DNA from: Bacteroidales bacterium UBA1180
GTDB lineage: Bacteria; Bacteroidota; Bacteroidia; Bacteroidales; Paludibacteraceae
Length of the DNA stretch: 31,137 nt
Assembly (NCBI GenBank): GCA_002310195.1
Contig: DBYS01000023.1
Span: 1 to 31,137 of the forward strand
Direction of reading: 5' to 3'
Shown here: piece by piece, positions 13,215 to 21,474 of the stretch
Numbering within the stretch: position 1 is the first letter of the stretch
Layout: each line of letters starts with the position of its first letter
The notes under the pieces: model-generated
Databases searched by the model: none
Told to the model about the DNA's origin: nothing
Seen by the model: the letters and a program-made list of their open reading frames with translations, nothing else
Program-made: the position numbers and the translations under genes

Positions 13215-16148
13215 ATGGAGAACAGTAACTACACATCGTTGATGGCGAAGCGCGTGAAGCGGATTCTGCTGGTGTGCAATAACTATGACAGTTTTGCGCT
13301 GGAAGAGGATGGGCGCATCGATGTGCAGATTGCGCAGGAGTATGCCGAACTGAATTTGACCAATCCGCCATCGATCACACGTGCCGAGACGACACGCGAG
13401 GCACTCACGCTCGTTGAGCTAGGTGAGCGTTATGACCTGATCATCACGATGTACAGCGTGGGCGAATTGGATGTGTTCGAGTTTGCCAAGGCAGCCAAAC
13501 AGTTGTTGCCTGAGTGTCCGATAGTACTGCTGTCAGCGTTCAGCAAGCAGATACAAAACCGCATAGAGAGCCGTGATAGAAGTGATATCGATTACTTCTT
13601 CAACTGGAATAACTCCACGGATCTAATCATCGCTATCAACAAACTGATAGAGGACAAAATGAACGCGCCGCACGATATATTGGAAGAAGGCGTGCGGGCA
13701 ATCCTGCTCGTGGAGGATAGCGTGCGGTATTACTCAACGTATCTGCCGCTGCTGTACAAGCTTGTGCTGCAGCAGAACGCCATAGCCATCCGCGATGCGC
13801 TGAACGAGAAACAGCAATTGCTGCGCAAACGTGCCCGCCCGAAAGTGCTGATGGCTACGTGCTACGACGAAGCAGTGGAGCTATACAAGCGTTATAGCAC
13901 CAATATCATAGGTGTGATATCCGATATAGGTTTCGTGCTGCACAAGGGCGATCCGTCATCGTCGGAGAAGCTGGACGCCGGTATTGATCTGTGCCGCCTC
14001 ATCCGCAAGGAAAACCCCACAATGCCCTTCCTGATGCAGAGTTCGCAGGAGTCGATGAGCTCCTTGGCCAAGCAACTGAAGGTAGGGTTTGTAGTCAAAT
14101 CCAGTAAGACGCTAACCCAGGAGGTAAGCGAGTACATCGAGCGGGAGTTCGGTTTTGGCGACTTCATTGCCCGCGACCCGCGCACCGGCAAGGAGATTGC
14201 CCGTGCCAGCGATCTGGAGGGATTTGAGCGAATCATATCCACTATCTCCGCTGCGGCTTTCCGTCGGCTGAGTGACAACAACTACCTGAGCAAGTGGCTC
14301 TTTGCGCGCGGACTATTCAGTATCGGCAGGCCGGTGAGCGCTCTGAAGATTCAGGATGAGACCGACATCGAGAATATTCGTCAGATGAACATCCGCCTCA
14401 TCCATGACTACCGGATCAACCAGGCGCTGGGTGTGGTAGCCAAATACTCGCCCGAGACCTACAACGACACAATCTGGTTCGCCCGTTGCGGCGACGGAGC
14501 GATGGGAGGCAAGGGTAGAGGATTGGCGTTCCTCAACCATGTGTTGCAGAAGAACGACCTGTACGACCATTGGCCCGAGGTGCGCGTGCTCGTGCCGCGA
14601 ACAATGGTAATCACAACGGATTATTTCGACCGGTTCATCCACGATAACGGTTTGCAATACGTCATTAACGCCGATCTGACCGACGAGGAGATCCTCTCGG
14701 AGTTTGTGTCGGCTATGCTGCCTCTCGACCTGCGTGATGCGCTGATTCACTTTATCCGCGTTACGCACCGTCCGCTGGCCGTACGCTCCAGTAGCAAGCT
14801 TGAGGACTCCTATTATCAGCCGTTTGCAGGCGTGTACAGCACGTATATGATTCCTAACACCGAGAATGAGGACCAACAGCTCCGTCTGCTTAGTAAGGCG
14901 GTAAAATCGGTGTATGCGTCGGTGTATTTCGCCGCCTCACGTGGTTACATTACCTCTACCGGCAATGTGCTGAGCGAGGAGAAGATGGCCATCGTGCTGC
15001 AGGAGGTATGCGGCGAACCGGAGGGCGACTATTACTTCCCCGTCATATCCGGCGTGGCACGTAGCATCAATTTCTATCCTGTGGGCAAGGAGAAACCCGA
15101 AGAGGGAATAGTCAAACTGGCGTACGGATTGGGAAAAGTTGTCGTAGATGGCGAACAGGTTCTGCGATTCTCGCCCAAGTACCCGAAGAATGTGATGCAG
15201 ACCTCCACCGTGGATCTGGCGATGCGCGAGACGCAACAGTCCATGCTAGCGCTCTCACTCAGTCCGGAAAAGTTCAAGACATCGATCGACGACGCCGTCA
15301 ATCTCGAGCGTTTCCCCATACACGAGTGCGGACAGTTTGAGTCACTCAAGCTGATAGCCTCTACTTATGATATCGATAACATGCGCATCGTGGACTCCTG
15401 TTATCCGCAAGGTCCGCGTATTGTAACGTTTGCTCCGCAACTGAAGTTTGGTACGTTTCCCCTGGCCGATATCGTCCGCCAGCTGCTTGAGATGGCCGAG
15501 CAGGAAATCAAGTGCCCCGTGGAGATTGAGTTTGCAGTCAATCTGGAGCACGATCCGCAGATATTCAATGTGCTGCAGATCAGGCCTATATCTGCCGACT
15601 CCCTTACGGCGAAGGTTGATTGGCAAAAGATCGACGAGACCGGCGCGTTTCTGCGTGCAGGCAATGCGCTGGGCGTAGGTGCGATCGACGAGGTGCGCGA
15701 TATCATCTATCTCAGGCGCGATACGTTCGATGTGTTGCGCACACGCGAGATGGCCGATACTATCCGCGAGTGGAACAACCGCATGCGTCAGGAAGGCCGG
15801 CAGTACCTGCTCATCGGTTACGGACGGTGGGGTTCGCAGATCCCGTCATTAGGCGTGCCGGTGCAATGGAGCGATATCAGTGAGGCAAAAGCGATTGCCG
15901 AGTGTTGCCTGGAGAATTTCCGCATCGATCCATCGCAAGGCAGCCATTTCTTCCAGAATATGACATCGTTCAATGTCGGCTACATGAACATCGATCCGTG
16001 GGCACGGGCAGACGATAGTTATGACGAGTCGCCGCTCAATGCCTTGCCGGCCGTTGAGGAGACGGATCTGGTTCGCCATGTACGCCTGGAGGAGCCGCTG
16101 GAGATGTATATCGACGGTTTCGGCAACAAAGCACTGTGTAAATTTTAA
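13215..16148 (+). CDS. PEP/pyruvate-binding (PPDK N-domain) protein with receiver-like N-terminus
   Basis: 977 aa, cytoplasmic. Residues ~15-150 (RILLVCNNYD, LIITMYSVGELD, CPIVLLSAFS) and ~160-300 (AILLVEDSVRYYSTYLPLL, GVISDIGF, PFLMQSSQES) look like two response-regulator receiver folds. Residues ~425-810 form the ATP-grasp-like pyruvate phosphate dikinase/PEP synthase N-domain: GGKGRG (431-436), AVRSSSKLEDSYYQPFAGVY (522-541) and a late QIRPIS block. The C-terminal PEP-utilising domain with the catalytic histidine is missing, so it is not a complete PEP synthase or PPDK. Similar long proteins occur in Bacteroidales; their reaction is not settled as far as I know. A signalling-linked nucleotide-binding role is inference. 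Confidence 0.8.
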   Translation: MENSNYTSLMAKRVKRILLVCNNYDSFALEEDGRIDVQIAQEYAELNLTNPPSITRAETTREALTLVELGERYDLIITMYSVGELDVFEFAKAAKQLLPECPIVLLSAFSKQIQNRIESRDRSDIDYFFNWNNSTDLIIAINKLIEDKMNAPHDILEEGVRAILLVEDSVRYYSTYLPLLYKLVLQQNAIAIRDALNEKQQLLRKRARPKVLMATCYDEAVELYKRYSTNIIGVISDIGFVLHKGDPSSSEKLDAGIDLCRLIRKENPTMPFLMQSSQESMSSLAKQLKVGFVVKSSKTLTQEVSEYIEREFGFGDFIARDPRTGKEIARASDLEGFERIISTISAAAFRRLSDNNYLSKWLFARGLFSIGRPVSALKIQDETDIENIRQMNIRLIHDYRINQALGVVAKYSPETYNDTIWFARCGDGAMGGKGRGLAFLNHVLQKNDLYDHWPEVRVLVPRTMVITTDYFDRFIHDNGLQYVINADLTDEEILSEFVSAMLPLDLRDALIHFIRVTHRPLAVRSSSKLEDSYYQPFAGVYSTYMIPNTENEDQQLRLLSKAVKSVYASVYFAASRGYITSTGNVLSEEKMAIVLQEVCGEPEGDYYFPVISGVARSINFYPVGKEKPEEGIVKLAYGLGKVVVDGEQVLRFSPKYPKNVMQTSTVDLAMRETQQSMLALSLSPEKFKTSIDDAVNLERFPIHECGQFESLKLIASTYDIDNMRIVDSCYPQGPRIVTFAPQLKFGTFPLADIVRQLLEMAEQEIKCPVEIEFAVNLEHDPQIFNVLQIRPISADSLTAKVDWQKIDETGAFLRAGNALGVGAIDEVRDIIYLRRDTFDVLRTREMADTIREWNNRMRQEGRQYLLIGYGRWGSQIPSLGVPVQWSDISEAKAIAECCLENFRIDPSQGSHFFQNMTSFNVGYMNIDPWARADDSYDESPLNALPAVEETDLVRHVRLEEPLEMYIDGFGNKALCKF

Positions 16149-16151
16149 GCA

Positions 16152-16179
16152 GTCAGCAATCAGTAATCAGCAGTCAGTT
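16152..16179 (+). repeat. Heptamer repeat array forming the initiation region of the pseudouridine synthase gene
   Basis: Four consecutive 7-bp units, GTCAGCA, ATCAGTA, ATCAGCA, GTCAGTT, occupying nearly the whole 31-bp gap between two genes. The start codon 16180 follows at once, so the ribosome-binding region is made of repeat units and has no Shine-Dalgarno sequence. Confidence 0.9.
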
Positions 16180-16845
16180 ATGCAGGTACTATACGAAGAT
16201 AACCATATTATAGCTGTCAACAAAGCTCCCGGGGAGATCGTTCAGGGCGACAAGACAGGCGACAAACCGCTGTCGGATATTCTGAAGGACTATATACGGC
16301 AAAAGTACAACAAACCCGGCGAAGTGTTTCTAGGCGTGCCGCACCGTCTGGATCGCCCGACAAGCGGCGTCGTGCTCTTTGCGCGCACATCAAAAGCCCT
16401 GACGAGGCTCAATGAGATGTTCAAGGATCACGAGGCTATGCACAAGACCTATTGGGCTATTGTGCAGGGCGCGCCCAAACTGCCCGAAGCGCGACTGGAG
16501 AACTACCTGGTGCGCAACGAGGCGCAGAACAAGTCGTATATAGCCAAGCCCGGAGCCAAAGATGCCAAGCAGGCGATACTGACCTACAAGACGCTGGCCA
16601 AAGGTGACAGGTACACCTTGCTTGAAGTCGAACTGCTTACCGGCAGGCATCATCAGATCCGTTGCCAACTGGCAGCTATCGGTTGCCCGATCAAGGGTGA
16701 TCTGAAGTACGGTGCCAAACGCAGCAATCCTGACGGCTCAATCAGTCTCCATGCACGGGAAATAACATTTGTTCACCCCGTGCGCAAGGAACCGATAACA
16801 ATAACCGCGCCAGTGCCGGACGACAGTTTGTTTGCAAAACTATAA
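16180..16845 (+). CDS. RluA-family RNA pseudouridine synthase
   Basis: Isomerises uridine to pseudouridine in rRNA or tRNA. The catalytic motif HRLDRPTSGVVLFARTSKA begins at residue 55 with the aspartate at D58, and the second conserved block TGRHHQIRCQLAAIGCPIKGD is present. There is no N-terminal S4 domain; at 221 aa it is a compact member like TruC or RluA. I start it at ATG 16180. An in-frame start at 16021 would overlap the previous gene by 128 bp and add a non-family N-terminus translated from the repeat. The target site in RNA cannot be told from sequence. Confidence 0.9.
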   Translation: MQVLYEDNHIIAVNKAPGEIVQGDKTGDKPLSDILKDYIRQKYNKPGEVFLGVPHRLDRPTSGVVLFARTSKALTRLNEMFKDHEAMHKTYWAIVQGAPKLPEARLENYLVRNEAQNKSYIAKPGAKDAKQAILTYKTLAKGDRYTLLEVELLTGRHHQIRCQLAAIGCPIKGDLKYGAKRSNPDGSISLHAREITFVHPVRKEPITITAPVPDDSLFAKL

Positions 16846-16865
16846 TCAAAATATTATTACCCATC

Positions 16866-18461
16866 ATGAAACACATTCTATTAGGTGATGAAGCTATTGC
16901 TCAGGGCGCTATCGACGCAGGCCTGAGCGGTGTGTATGCCTATCCGGGCACACCATCCACCGAAATTACGGAGTACATCCAGGGAGTAGTCAGCCGTCAG
17001 CCATCAGCTGTCAGCGGCCAGTCTATTTTCTGCCAATGGGCGACCAACGAAAAAACGGCCATGGAAGCTGCGCTCGGCATGACGTACGCCGGCAAGCGTG
17101 CGCTGGTATGCATGAAACACGTAGGCATGAACGTTTGTGCCGATGCGTTCGTCAACTCAGCCATCACGGGCGTGAACGGCGGCTTGGTGGTTGTGGCAGC
17201 CGACGATCCGTCGATGCACAGTTCGCAGAACGAGCAGGACTCGCGGTTCTACGCCAAGTTTGCGTTGATCCCATGTTTCGAACCGTCGAACCAGCAGGAG
17301 GCTTACGACATGACGCGTCAGGCGTTTGACCTGTCGGAGAAGTTGCGCGTACCCATCCTGATGCGCGTCACTACGCGTATGGCACACAGCCGTGCTATGG
17401 TGAATACCACCGATGCACCTCGTCCGCAGAACAACCGCAGCCTGCCTGCTAATCCGCAGCACTTCATTCTGCTGCCGGCGTTTGCCAAACGCAACTATGC
17501 CGATCTGCTTGCACAGCAGCCGGAGTTCGTGCGTCTGAGCGAAGAGTGCGGTAACAACTCTTATACGAAGGGCACTAACCCCAAACGTGCCATCGTGGCT
17601 TGCGGTATAGCGTACAACTACATGCAGGAGAGCGGTGTGGCCAACGGTGCATCGATCCTGAAGATCACACACTACCCGTTGCCCGTGACACTCATCAACC
17701 GGATGGTAGCCGACGGAGTGGAGGAGATCCTTGTGGCCGAGGAAGGGCAGCCCGTAGTTGAGGAACTCTTACGTGGACTTGTGCCGTCGAACATAACCAT
17801 CCGTGGCCGCCTGACAGGTGATCTGCCGCGTATGGGCGAGCTCTCGCCGGATTGCTTTGTGCAGGCCAAGAGCCAAGAGACGAAAGCCAAGAGTGACTTG
17901 ATCTTGCCGGGGCGTCCGCCATCGATGTGCCAGGGTTGCGGTCACCGCGACATGTACACGGCACTGAATGAGGTGGCACGTGAGTATCCCGAACCGCGTA
18001 TTTTCGGCGATATAGGCTGTTATACCCTGGGTGCTCTCTCGCCGTTCCATGCTATCCATGCTTGCGTTGAGATGGGCGCATCGATCACGATGGCCAAGGG
18101 TGCAGCCGATGCCGGCCAGTATCCGTCAGTCGCTGTTATCGGTGACTCGACGTTCACGCACTCCGGCATGACCGGACTGCTCGACTGCGCGAACTGCAAC
18201 GCGGATGTGGTGGTGCTCATCTCCGACAATCTCACTACCGGCATGACCGGCGGACAGGATTCGGCCGGCACAGGCAAACTCGAACGCATCTGCATGGCGA
18301 TGGGCATACCCGAAGAGCATGTGCGCGTCGTAGTGCCGCTGGCCAAGAACATGGATGAGATGAAGCAAGTCATTCGCGAAGAGATCAACTACCACGGCAC
18401 ATCGGTTGTGATTGCCCGCCGTGAGTGCATACAAACCCTTAAACGCAAAGCAAGAAAATGA
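16866..18461 (+). CDS. iorA: Indolepyruvate:ferredoxin oxidoreductase, alpha subunit
   Basis: TPP-dependent large subunit that oxidatively decarboxylates arylpyruvates from aromatic amino acids to acyl-CoA with ferredoxin as acceptor. The N-terminal domain has YAYPGTPSTEITEYIQ, and the MKHVGMNVCADAF and DDPSMHSSQNEQDSR blocks are present. The TPP domain shows SMCQGCGHRD (C354, C357), GDST (426-429) and NLTTGMTGGQDSAGTG. It is 531 aa and lacks the C-terminal 2[4Fe-4S] ferredoxin domain of the longer archaeal form, which seems usual in this group. Two low-complexity insertions derive from heptamer repeats: residues ~43-53 (SRQPSAVSGQS) and ~334-343 (AKSQETKAKS), both in variable loops. It overlaps iorB by 4 bp. 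Confidence 0.93.
   Translation: MKHILLGDEAIAQGAIDAGLSGVYAYPGTPSTEITEYIQGVVSRQPSAVSGQSIFCQWATNEKTAMEAALGMTYAGKRALVCMKHVGMNVCADAFVNSAITGVNGGLVVVAADDPSMHSSQNEQDSRFYAKFALIPCFEPSNQQEAYDMTRQAFDLSEKLRVPILMRVTTRMAHSRAMVNTTDAPRPQNNRSLPANPQHFILLPAFAKRNYADLLAQQPEFVRLSEECGNNSYTKGTNPKRAIVACGIAYNYMQESGVANGASILKITHYPLPVTLINRMVADGVEEILVAEEGQPVVEELLRGLVPSNITIRGRLTGDLPRMGELSPDCFVQAKSQETKAKSDLILPGRPPSMCQGCGHRDMYTALNEVAREYPEPRIFGDIGCYTLGALSPFHAIHACVEMGASITMAKGAADAGQYPSVAVIGDSTFTHSGMTGLLDCANCNADVVVLISDNLTTGMTGGQDSAGTGKLERICMAMGIPEEHVRVVVPLAKNMDEMKQVIREEINYHGTSVVIARRECIQTLKRKARK
16989..17023 (+). repeat. Heptamer repeat inside iorA (first)
   Basis: Five units of 7 bp: GTCAGCC twice, ATCAGCT, GTCAGCG, GCCAGTC. Translated as VSRQPSAVSGQS. 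Same family as 16152-16179 and 19620-19668. Confidence 0.9.
17865..17892 (+). repeat. Heptamer repeat inside iorA (second, GCCAAGA type)
   Basis: Four units: GCCAAGA, GCCAAGA, GACGAAA, GCCAAGA. Translated within AKSQETKAKS, in a loop between the middle domain and the TPP domain. Confidence 0.8.
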
Positions 18462-19042
18462 AAAACGACATTATATTAGCCGGTGTTGGCGGACAGGGAA
18501 TCCTGTCGATTGCCACTGTAATCGGTCAGGCGGCACTTGCCGAAGGCTGGTACTTGAAGCAAGCAGAGGTGCACGGTATGTCACAGCGTGGCGGCGAAGT
18601 GCAGAGCCATCTGCGTATATCTACCGAACCGATCTGGTCAGACCTCATCCCGCAGGGACAGGCCGATATCATCCTATCGCTCGAACCGCTGGAGGCACTG
18701 CGTTATGTGCCATGGCTCGCCAAGAACGGATGTGTGGTAACCTCGTCTGTGCCTTTCCGGAATATCGACAATTATCCTGATATCGAACAGGTGTATGCGG
18801 CTATCAGAAAGTGCCCGAAGCACATACTGATTGATACCGACGCACTTGTCAAAGAGATCAATGCGCCCGTACAGGCTGCGAATATGGTTCTGCTCGGTGC
18901 AGCTATACCTATGCTCGGCGTCGAACCGGAGATCGTCAAGGCCGGTTTGGAGAAAGTGTTTGCCCGCAAGTCCGAGGCAATCGTTGAAACGAATATCCGC
19001 GCTCTTGAGGCAGGTTATGCGTATGCGTGCAAGAATCTGTAG
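18458..19042 (+). CDS. iorB: Indolepyruvate:ferredoxin oxidoreductase, beta subunit
   Basis: Small partner of IorA, corresponding to the gamma domain of pyruvate:ferredoxin oxidoreductases. The N-terminal signature GVGGQGILSIATVIGQAA and the block QAEVHGMSQRGGEVQSHLRI are typical. At 194 aa it has the usual length. Its ATG overlaps the iorA stop (ATGA), so translation is probably coupled and the two make one complex in the cytoplasm. The downstream lipoprotein gene overlaps its 3' end by 26 bp. Confidence 0.94.
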   Translation: MKNDIILAGVGGQGILSIATVIGQAALAEGWYLKQAEVHGMSQRGGEVQSHLRISTEPIWSDLIPQGQADIILSLEPLEALRYVPWLAKNGCVVTSSVPFRNIDNYPDIEQVYAAIRKCPKHILIDTDALVKEINAPVQAANMVLLGAAIPMLGVEPEIVKAGLEKVFARKSEAIVETNIRALEAGYAYACKNL

Positions 19043-20066
19043 TATAATCTGCTTTGTCGCGTTCTTGCTGTGCGCTTGTACACCTGCCGCTAAACAGGGT
19101 AGGTTGCCGCGCCCGGGAAATAAGTATGCAACGGGATTCCAGATCGACGACACGTTAGGCATAACGCGCGTTCGCGTGTTTGCTCCGTGGAATCAAGACA
19201 GCGTGATGGCTACGTACATGATCAGCGAACCGCTGGAGCGCATTGGAGCCAGTTCCGCTACGCACATCGGTATGCTGGCCGAACTCGGATTGTTGGATCG
19301 TCTGGTAGGCATGTGCAACCCTGAGGTGAGTTACCATACGTTGCCCGAGACCTGCCATCATCTCGGTGATGCTATGCAGCCTGACTGCGAACGGATCATC
19401 GCCAACGGTGTGCAAGCCATGCTCTATTCGACATACGCCCCGAGCGACCAATCGGCTGAGCGGATGGAGAGTGTAGGCATACCCGTGCTGTACAACAACG
19501 AGTGGCGCGAATCGACGCCTCTGGCGCGTGCCGAGTGGATTCGGTTTGTGGCAGTTTTCTTCGGCAAACTGGCTGCTGCCGACTCTATCTTCTGCGAAGT
19601 GGATAGTGTGTATAATGCTATCAGCACTCAGCGGTCAGCGATCAGCTGCCAGCAGTCAGTAGTCAGTGGCTTGGACTTCCGTGGGACGTGGTATGTGCCG
19701 GCCGGAGGAACGTATATGGGAGCGTTGTATAGTGATGCCGGAGCCTCGTATGCCTACGCCGATGACCCGCGCGAATCGTCGATACCGCTCACGTTCGAAC
19801 AGGCGCTGCTGACTTTTGCCGATGCCGATGTGTGGCTCGGATGCAATGTGCCAAGCCGTGAGGCGCTCATCGAGATGAACAGCCAGCACGCATTGTTTAA
19901 GGCCTATCAGACAGGTCGCCTGTACAATTTCCGCAAGCGCTGTCTGCCATCCGGAGCCAACGACTTCTGGGAGAGCGGGGTGGTTCACCCGGAACGAATC
20001 CTGCAGGACATCATTGCCACCCTCGACGGTGACACAACGTTCTACTACATCAATCCTGTTAAATAG
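19017..20066 (+). CDS. BtuF/FepB-like substrate-binding lipoprotein
   Basis: Helical-backbone periplasmic binding protein of the TroA-like class that takes up iron complexes or cobalamin. A lipoprotein signal (MRMRARICSIICFVAFLLCAC, lipobox LCAC) precedes the two-lobed domain with SATHIGMLAELGLLDRLVGM and the C-terminal GANDFWESGVVHPERILQDI. I start at 19017 (a second ATG is two codons on), which overlaps iorB by 26 bp. A longer in-frame start at 18831 would lie deep inside iorB and place the signal peptide internally. No permease or ATPase gene is next to it. Residues ~201-218 (AISTQRSAISCQQSVVSG) are a heptamer-repeat insertion. The ligand is unknown. Confidence 0.8.
   Translation: MRMRARICSIICFVAFLLCACTPAAKQGRLPRPGNKYATGFQIDDTLGITRVRVFAPWNQDSVMATYMISEPLERIGASSATHIGMLAELGLLDRLVGMCNPEVSYHTLPETCHHLGDAMQPDCERIIANGVQAMLYSTYAPSDQSAERMESVGIPVLYNNEWRESTPLARAEWIRFVAVFFGKLAAADSIFCEVDSVYNAISTQRSAISCQQSVVSGLDFRGTWYVPAGGTYMGALYSDAGASYAYADDPRESSIPLTFEQALLTFADADVWLGCNVPSREALIEMNSQHALFKAYQTGRLYNFRKRCLPSGANDFWESGVVHPERILQDIIATLDGDTTFYYINPVK
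19620..19668 (+). repeat. Heptamer repeat inside the BtuF-like gene
   Basis: Seven consecutive 7-bp units: ATCAGCA, CTCAGCG, GTCAGCG, ATCAGCT, GCCAGCA, GTCAGTA, GTCAGTG. They encode the heptad-like peptide AISTQRSAISCQQSVVSG in the interlobe region. Confidence 0.9.
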
Positions 20067-20082
20067 TTAAACAGTTACATAT

Positions 20083-21474
20083 ATGGAGATCAAAGAATAC
20101 ATAGCCGCTAACCGCGAACGGTTCTTAAGCGAGTGGGCATCGCTCATCCGCATCCCGTCGGTGAGTTGCGAACAAGAGCACAAACCCGATATGCAGCGTT
20201 GTGCCGAGCGATGGAAACAACTGCTTCTGGCTGTCGGTTGCCAACACGCCGAGGTTATGCCTGCACCTACGAATAACGGCAATCCGTTTGTCTTTGCCGA
20301 ATACCAAGCCACGAACCAAAAATCAAAAATCAAAAATACCAAAACGCCTATCGTTTTGGTGTATGCTCACTACGATGTGATGCCCGTAGCGCCGCTGGAT
20401 CTCTGGCAGTCTGACCCGTGGGAACCGTCGATCCGTGACGGCAGGCTCTATGCCCGTGGTGCGGATGATGACAAGGGACAGGCGATGATCCAGGCCAAGG
20501 CTTTTGAGTATCTTGTGCACGAGGGACTGATGAACTGCCACGTGAAGTTTATCTTCGAGGGCGAGGAAGAGATCGGTTCGCCGTCGCTGGAGGCGTTCAT
20601 GCAAGAGCACAAAGACCTGCTGCAGGCGGATATCATTCTTGTAAGCGACACCTCGATGATCGGCAAGGACACCCCGTCGTTGACCACCGGTTTGCGCGGA
20701 TTGGCGTACTGGCAGGTGGAGGTTGACGGTCCGTGCCGTGACTTGCACTCCGGACATTTCGGCGGTGCGGTCAAGAACCCCATCAATGCCCTGTGCGAGA
20801 TGCTGGCGCAGGTGGTAGATAAGAACGGTCGCATTACGATCCCGGGCTTCTATGACAAGGTGCTGCCTATCCCCGACGAGGAGCGGAAGATGATTGCGCA
20901 GATTCCGTTCTCGCAGGCGAAGTACAACGCCGCCATCAATGTCGATGATGTGTTTGGCGAGGAGGGTTACAGCACGTTGGAGCGCAACAGTTGCCGTCCG
21001 TCGTTCGATATATGCGGTATATGGGGAGGTTACACGGGTGAGGGCAGCAAAACCGTATTGCCAAGCAAAGCGTTTGCCAAGGTATCCTGCCGTCTTGTTG
21101 CCAACCAGGATCATGAGGAGATATCTCGTGCGTTTGCCGATTACATGCAGCAGCTTGCACCGAAAGGTGTGCGTGTCACGGTCACCCCGATGCATGGCGG
21201 GCAAGGCTATGTGTGTCCGATAGATATACCTGCATACAAGGCAGCGGAGCACGGTTTTGAAGTGGCGTTCGGCAAACGTCCGCTGGCAGCACGCCGCGGC
21301 GGGAGCATACCTATCATCGCCGCGTTTGAGCAGATACTTGGCTGCAAGACTATCCTCATGGGCTTCGGTCTGGAGCAGAACGCCATCCACTCGCCCAACG
21401 AGTCGATGGATCTTGAGGTCTGGGAGAAAGGCATCATAGCCGTAACGGAGTTCTATAAAGCACTGGTACGATGA
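20083..21474 (+). CDS. M20-family zinc dipeptidase/metallohydrolase
   Basis: Cytoplasmic metallopeptidase of the PepV/CNDP-like M20 group (463 aa, full length). Metal ligands and catalytic residues are visible: H96 and D98 (VYAHYDVMP), the aspartates in ARGADDDKGQ (D128-D130), and the glutamates in FEGEEEIGSPS (E161-E163). The dimerisation (lid) domain is in the middle (about 215-350) and a later histidine motif is QNAIHSPNE. It probably releases amino acids from dipeptides, which suits an amino-acid-using organism. Residues ~77-87 (TNQKSKIKNTK) are encoded by a CAAAAAT heptamer repeat just before the HxD strand. Its stop overlaps the DUF2520 gene start by 4 bp. Confidence 0.9.
   Translation: MEIKEYIAANRERFLSEWASLIRIPSVSCEQEHKPDMQRCAERWKQLLLAVGCQHAEVMPAPTNNGNPFVFAEYQATNQKSKIKNTKTPIVLVYAHYDVMPVAPLDLWQSDPWEPSIRDGRLYARGADDDKGQAMIQAKAFEYLVHEGLMNCHVKFIFEGEEEIGSPSLEAFMQEHKDLLQADIILVSDTSMIGKDTPSLTTGLRGLAYWQVEVDGPCRDLHSGHFGGAVKNPINALCEMLAQVVDKNGRITIPGFYDKVLPIPDEERKMIAQIPFSQAKYNAAINVDDVFGEEGYSTLERNSCRPSFDICGIWGGYTGEGSKTVLPSKAFAKVSCRLVANQDHEEISRAFADYMQQLAPKGVRVTVTPMHGGQGYVCPIDIPAYKAAEHGFEVAFGKRPLAARRGGSIPIIAAFEQILGCKTILMGFGLEQNAIHSPNESMDLEVWEKGIIAVTEFYKALVR
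20317..20337 (+). repeat. Heptamer repeat inside the M20 peptidase gene (CAAAAAT type)
   Basis: Three perfect CAAAAAT units. Translated as QKSKIKN, in frame, in a loop ahead of the metal-binding HYD strand. Confidence 0.85.

Noticed and set aside
16021..16179. Upstream start for the pseudouridine synthase
   Set aside because: It would overlap the previous gene out of frame and translate the heptamer repeat. The family's N-terminus begins at ATG 16180.
16866..18461. iorA as a truncated pseudogene because the ferredoxin domain is missing
   Set aside because: The stop overlaps the iorB start in the normal operon manner, TPP motifs are intact, and the shorter form appears usual in Bacteroidales.
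18831..19016. Upstream start for the BtuF-like lipoprotein
   Set aside because: It would bury the lipoprotein signal peptide 62 residues inside the protein.
16989..20337. Heptamer insertions as assembly errors
   Set aside because: They keep the reading frame in three separate genes, and units differ from each other, which slippage of an assembler would not produce. Raw-read coverage would be needed to exclude it fully.
20323..21390. Long minus-strand open frame of 355 codons
   Set aside because: Antisense to the M20 peptidase, whose metal-binding motifs are intact. The shadow protein is rich in His/Arg with no family features.
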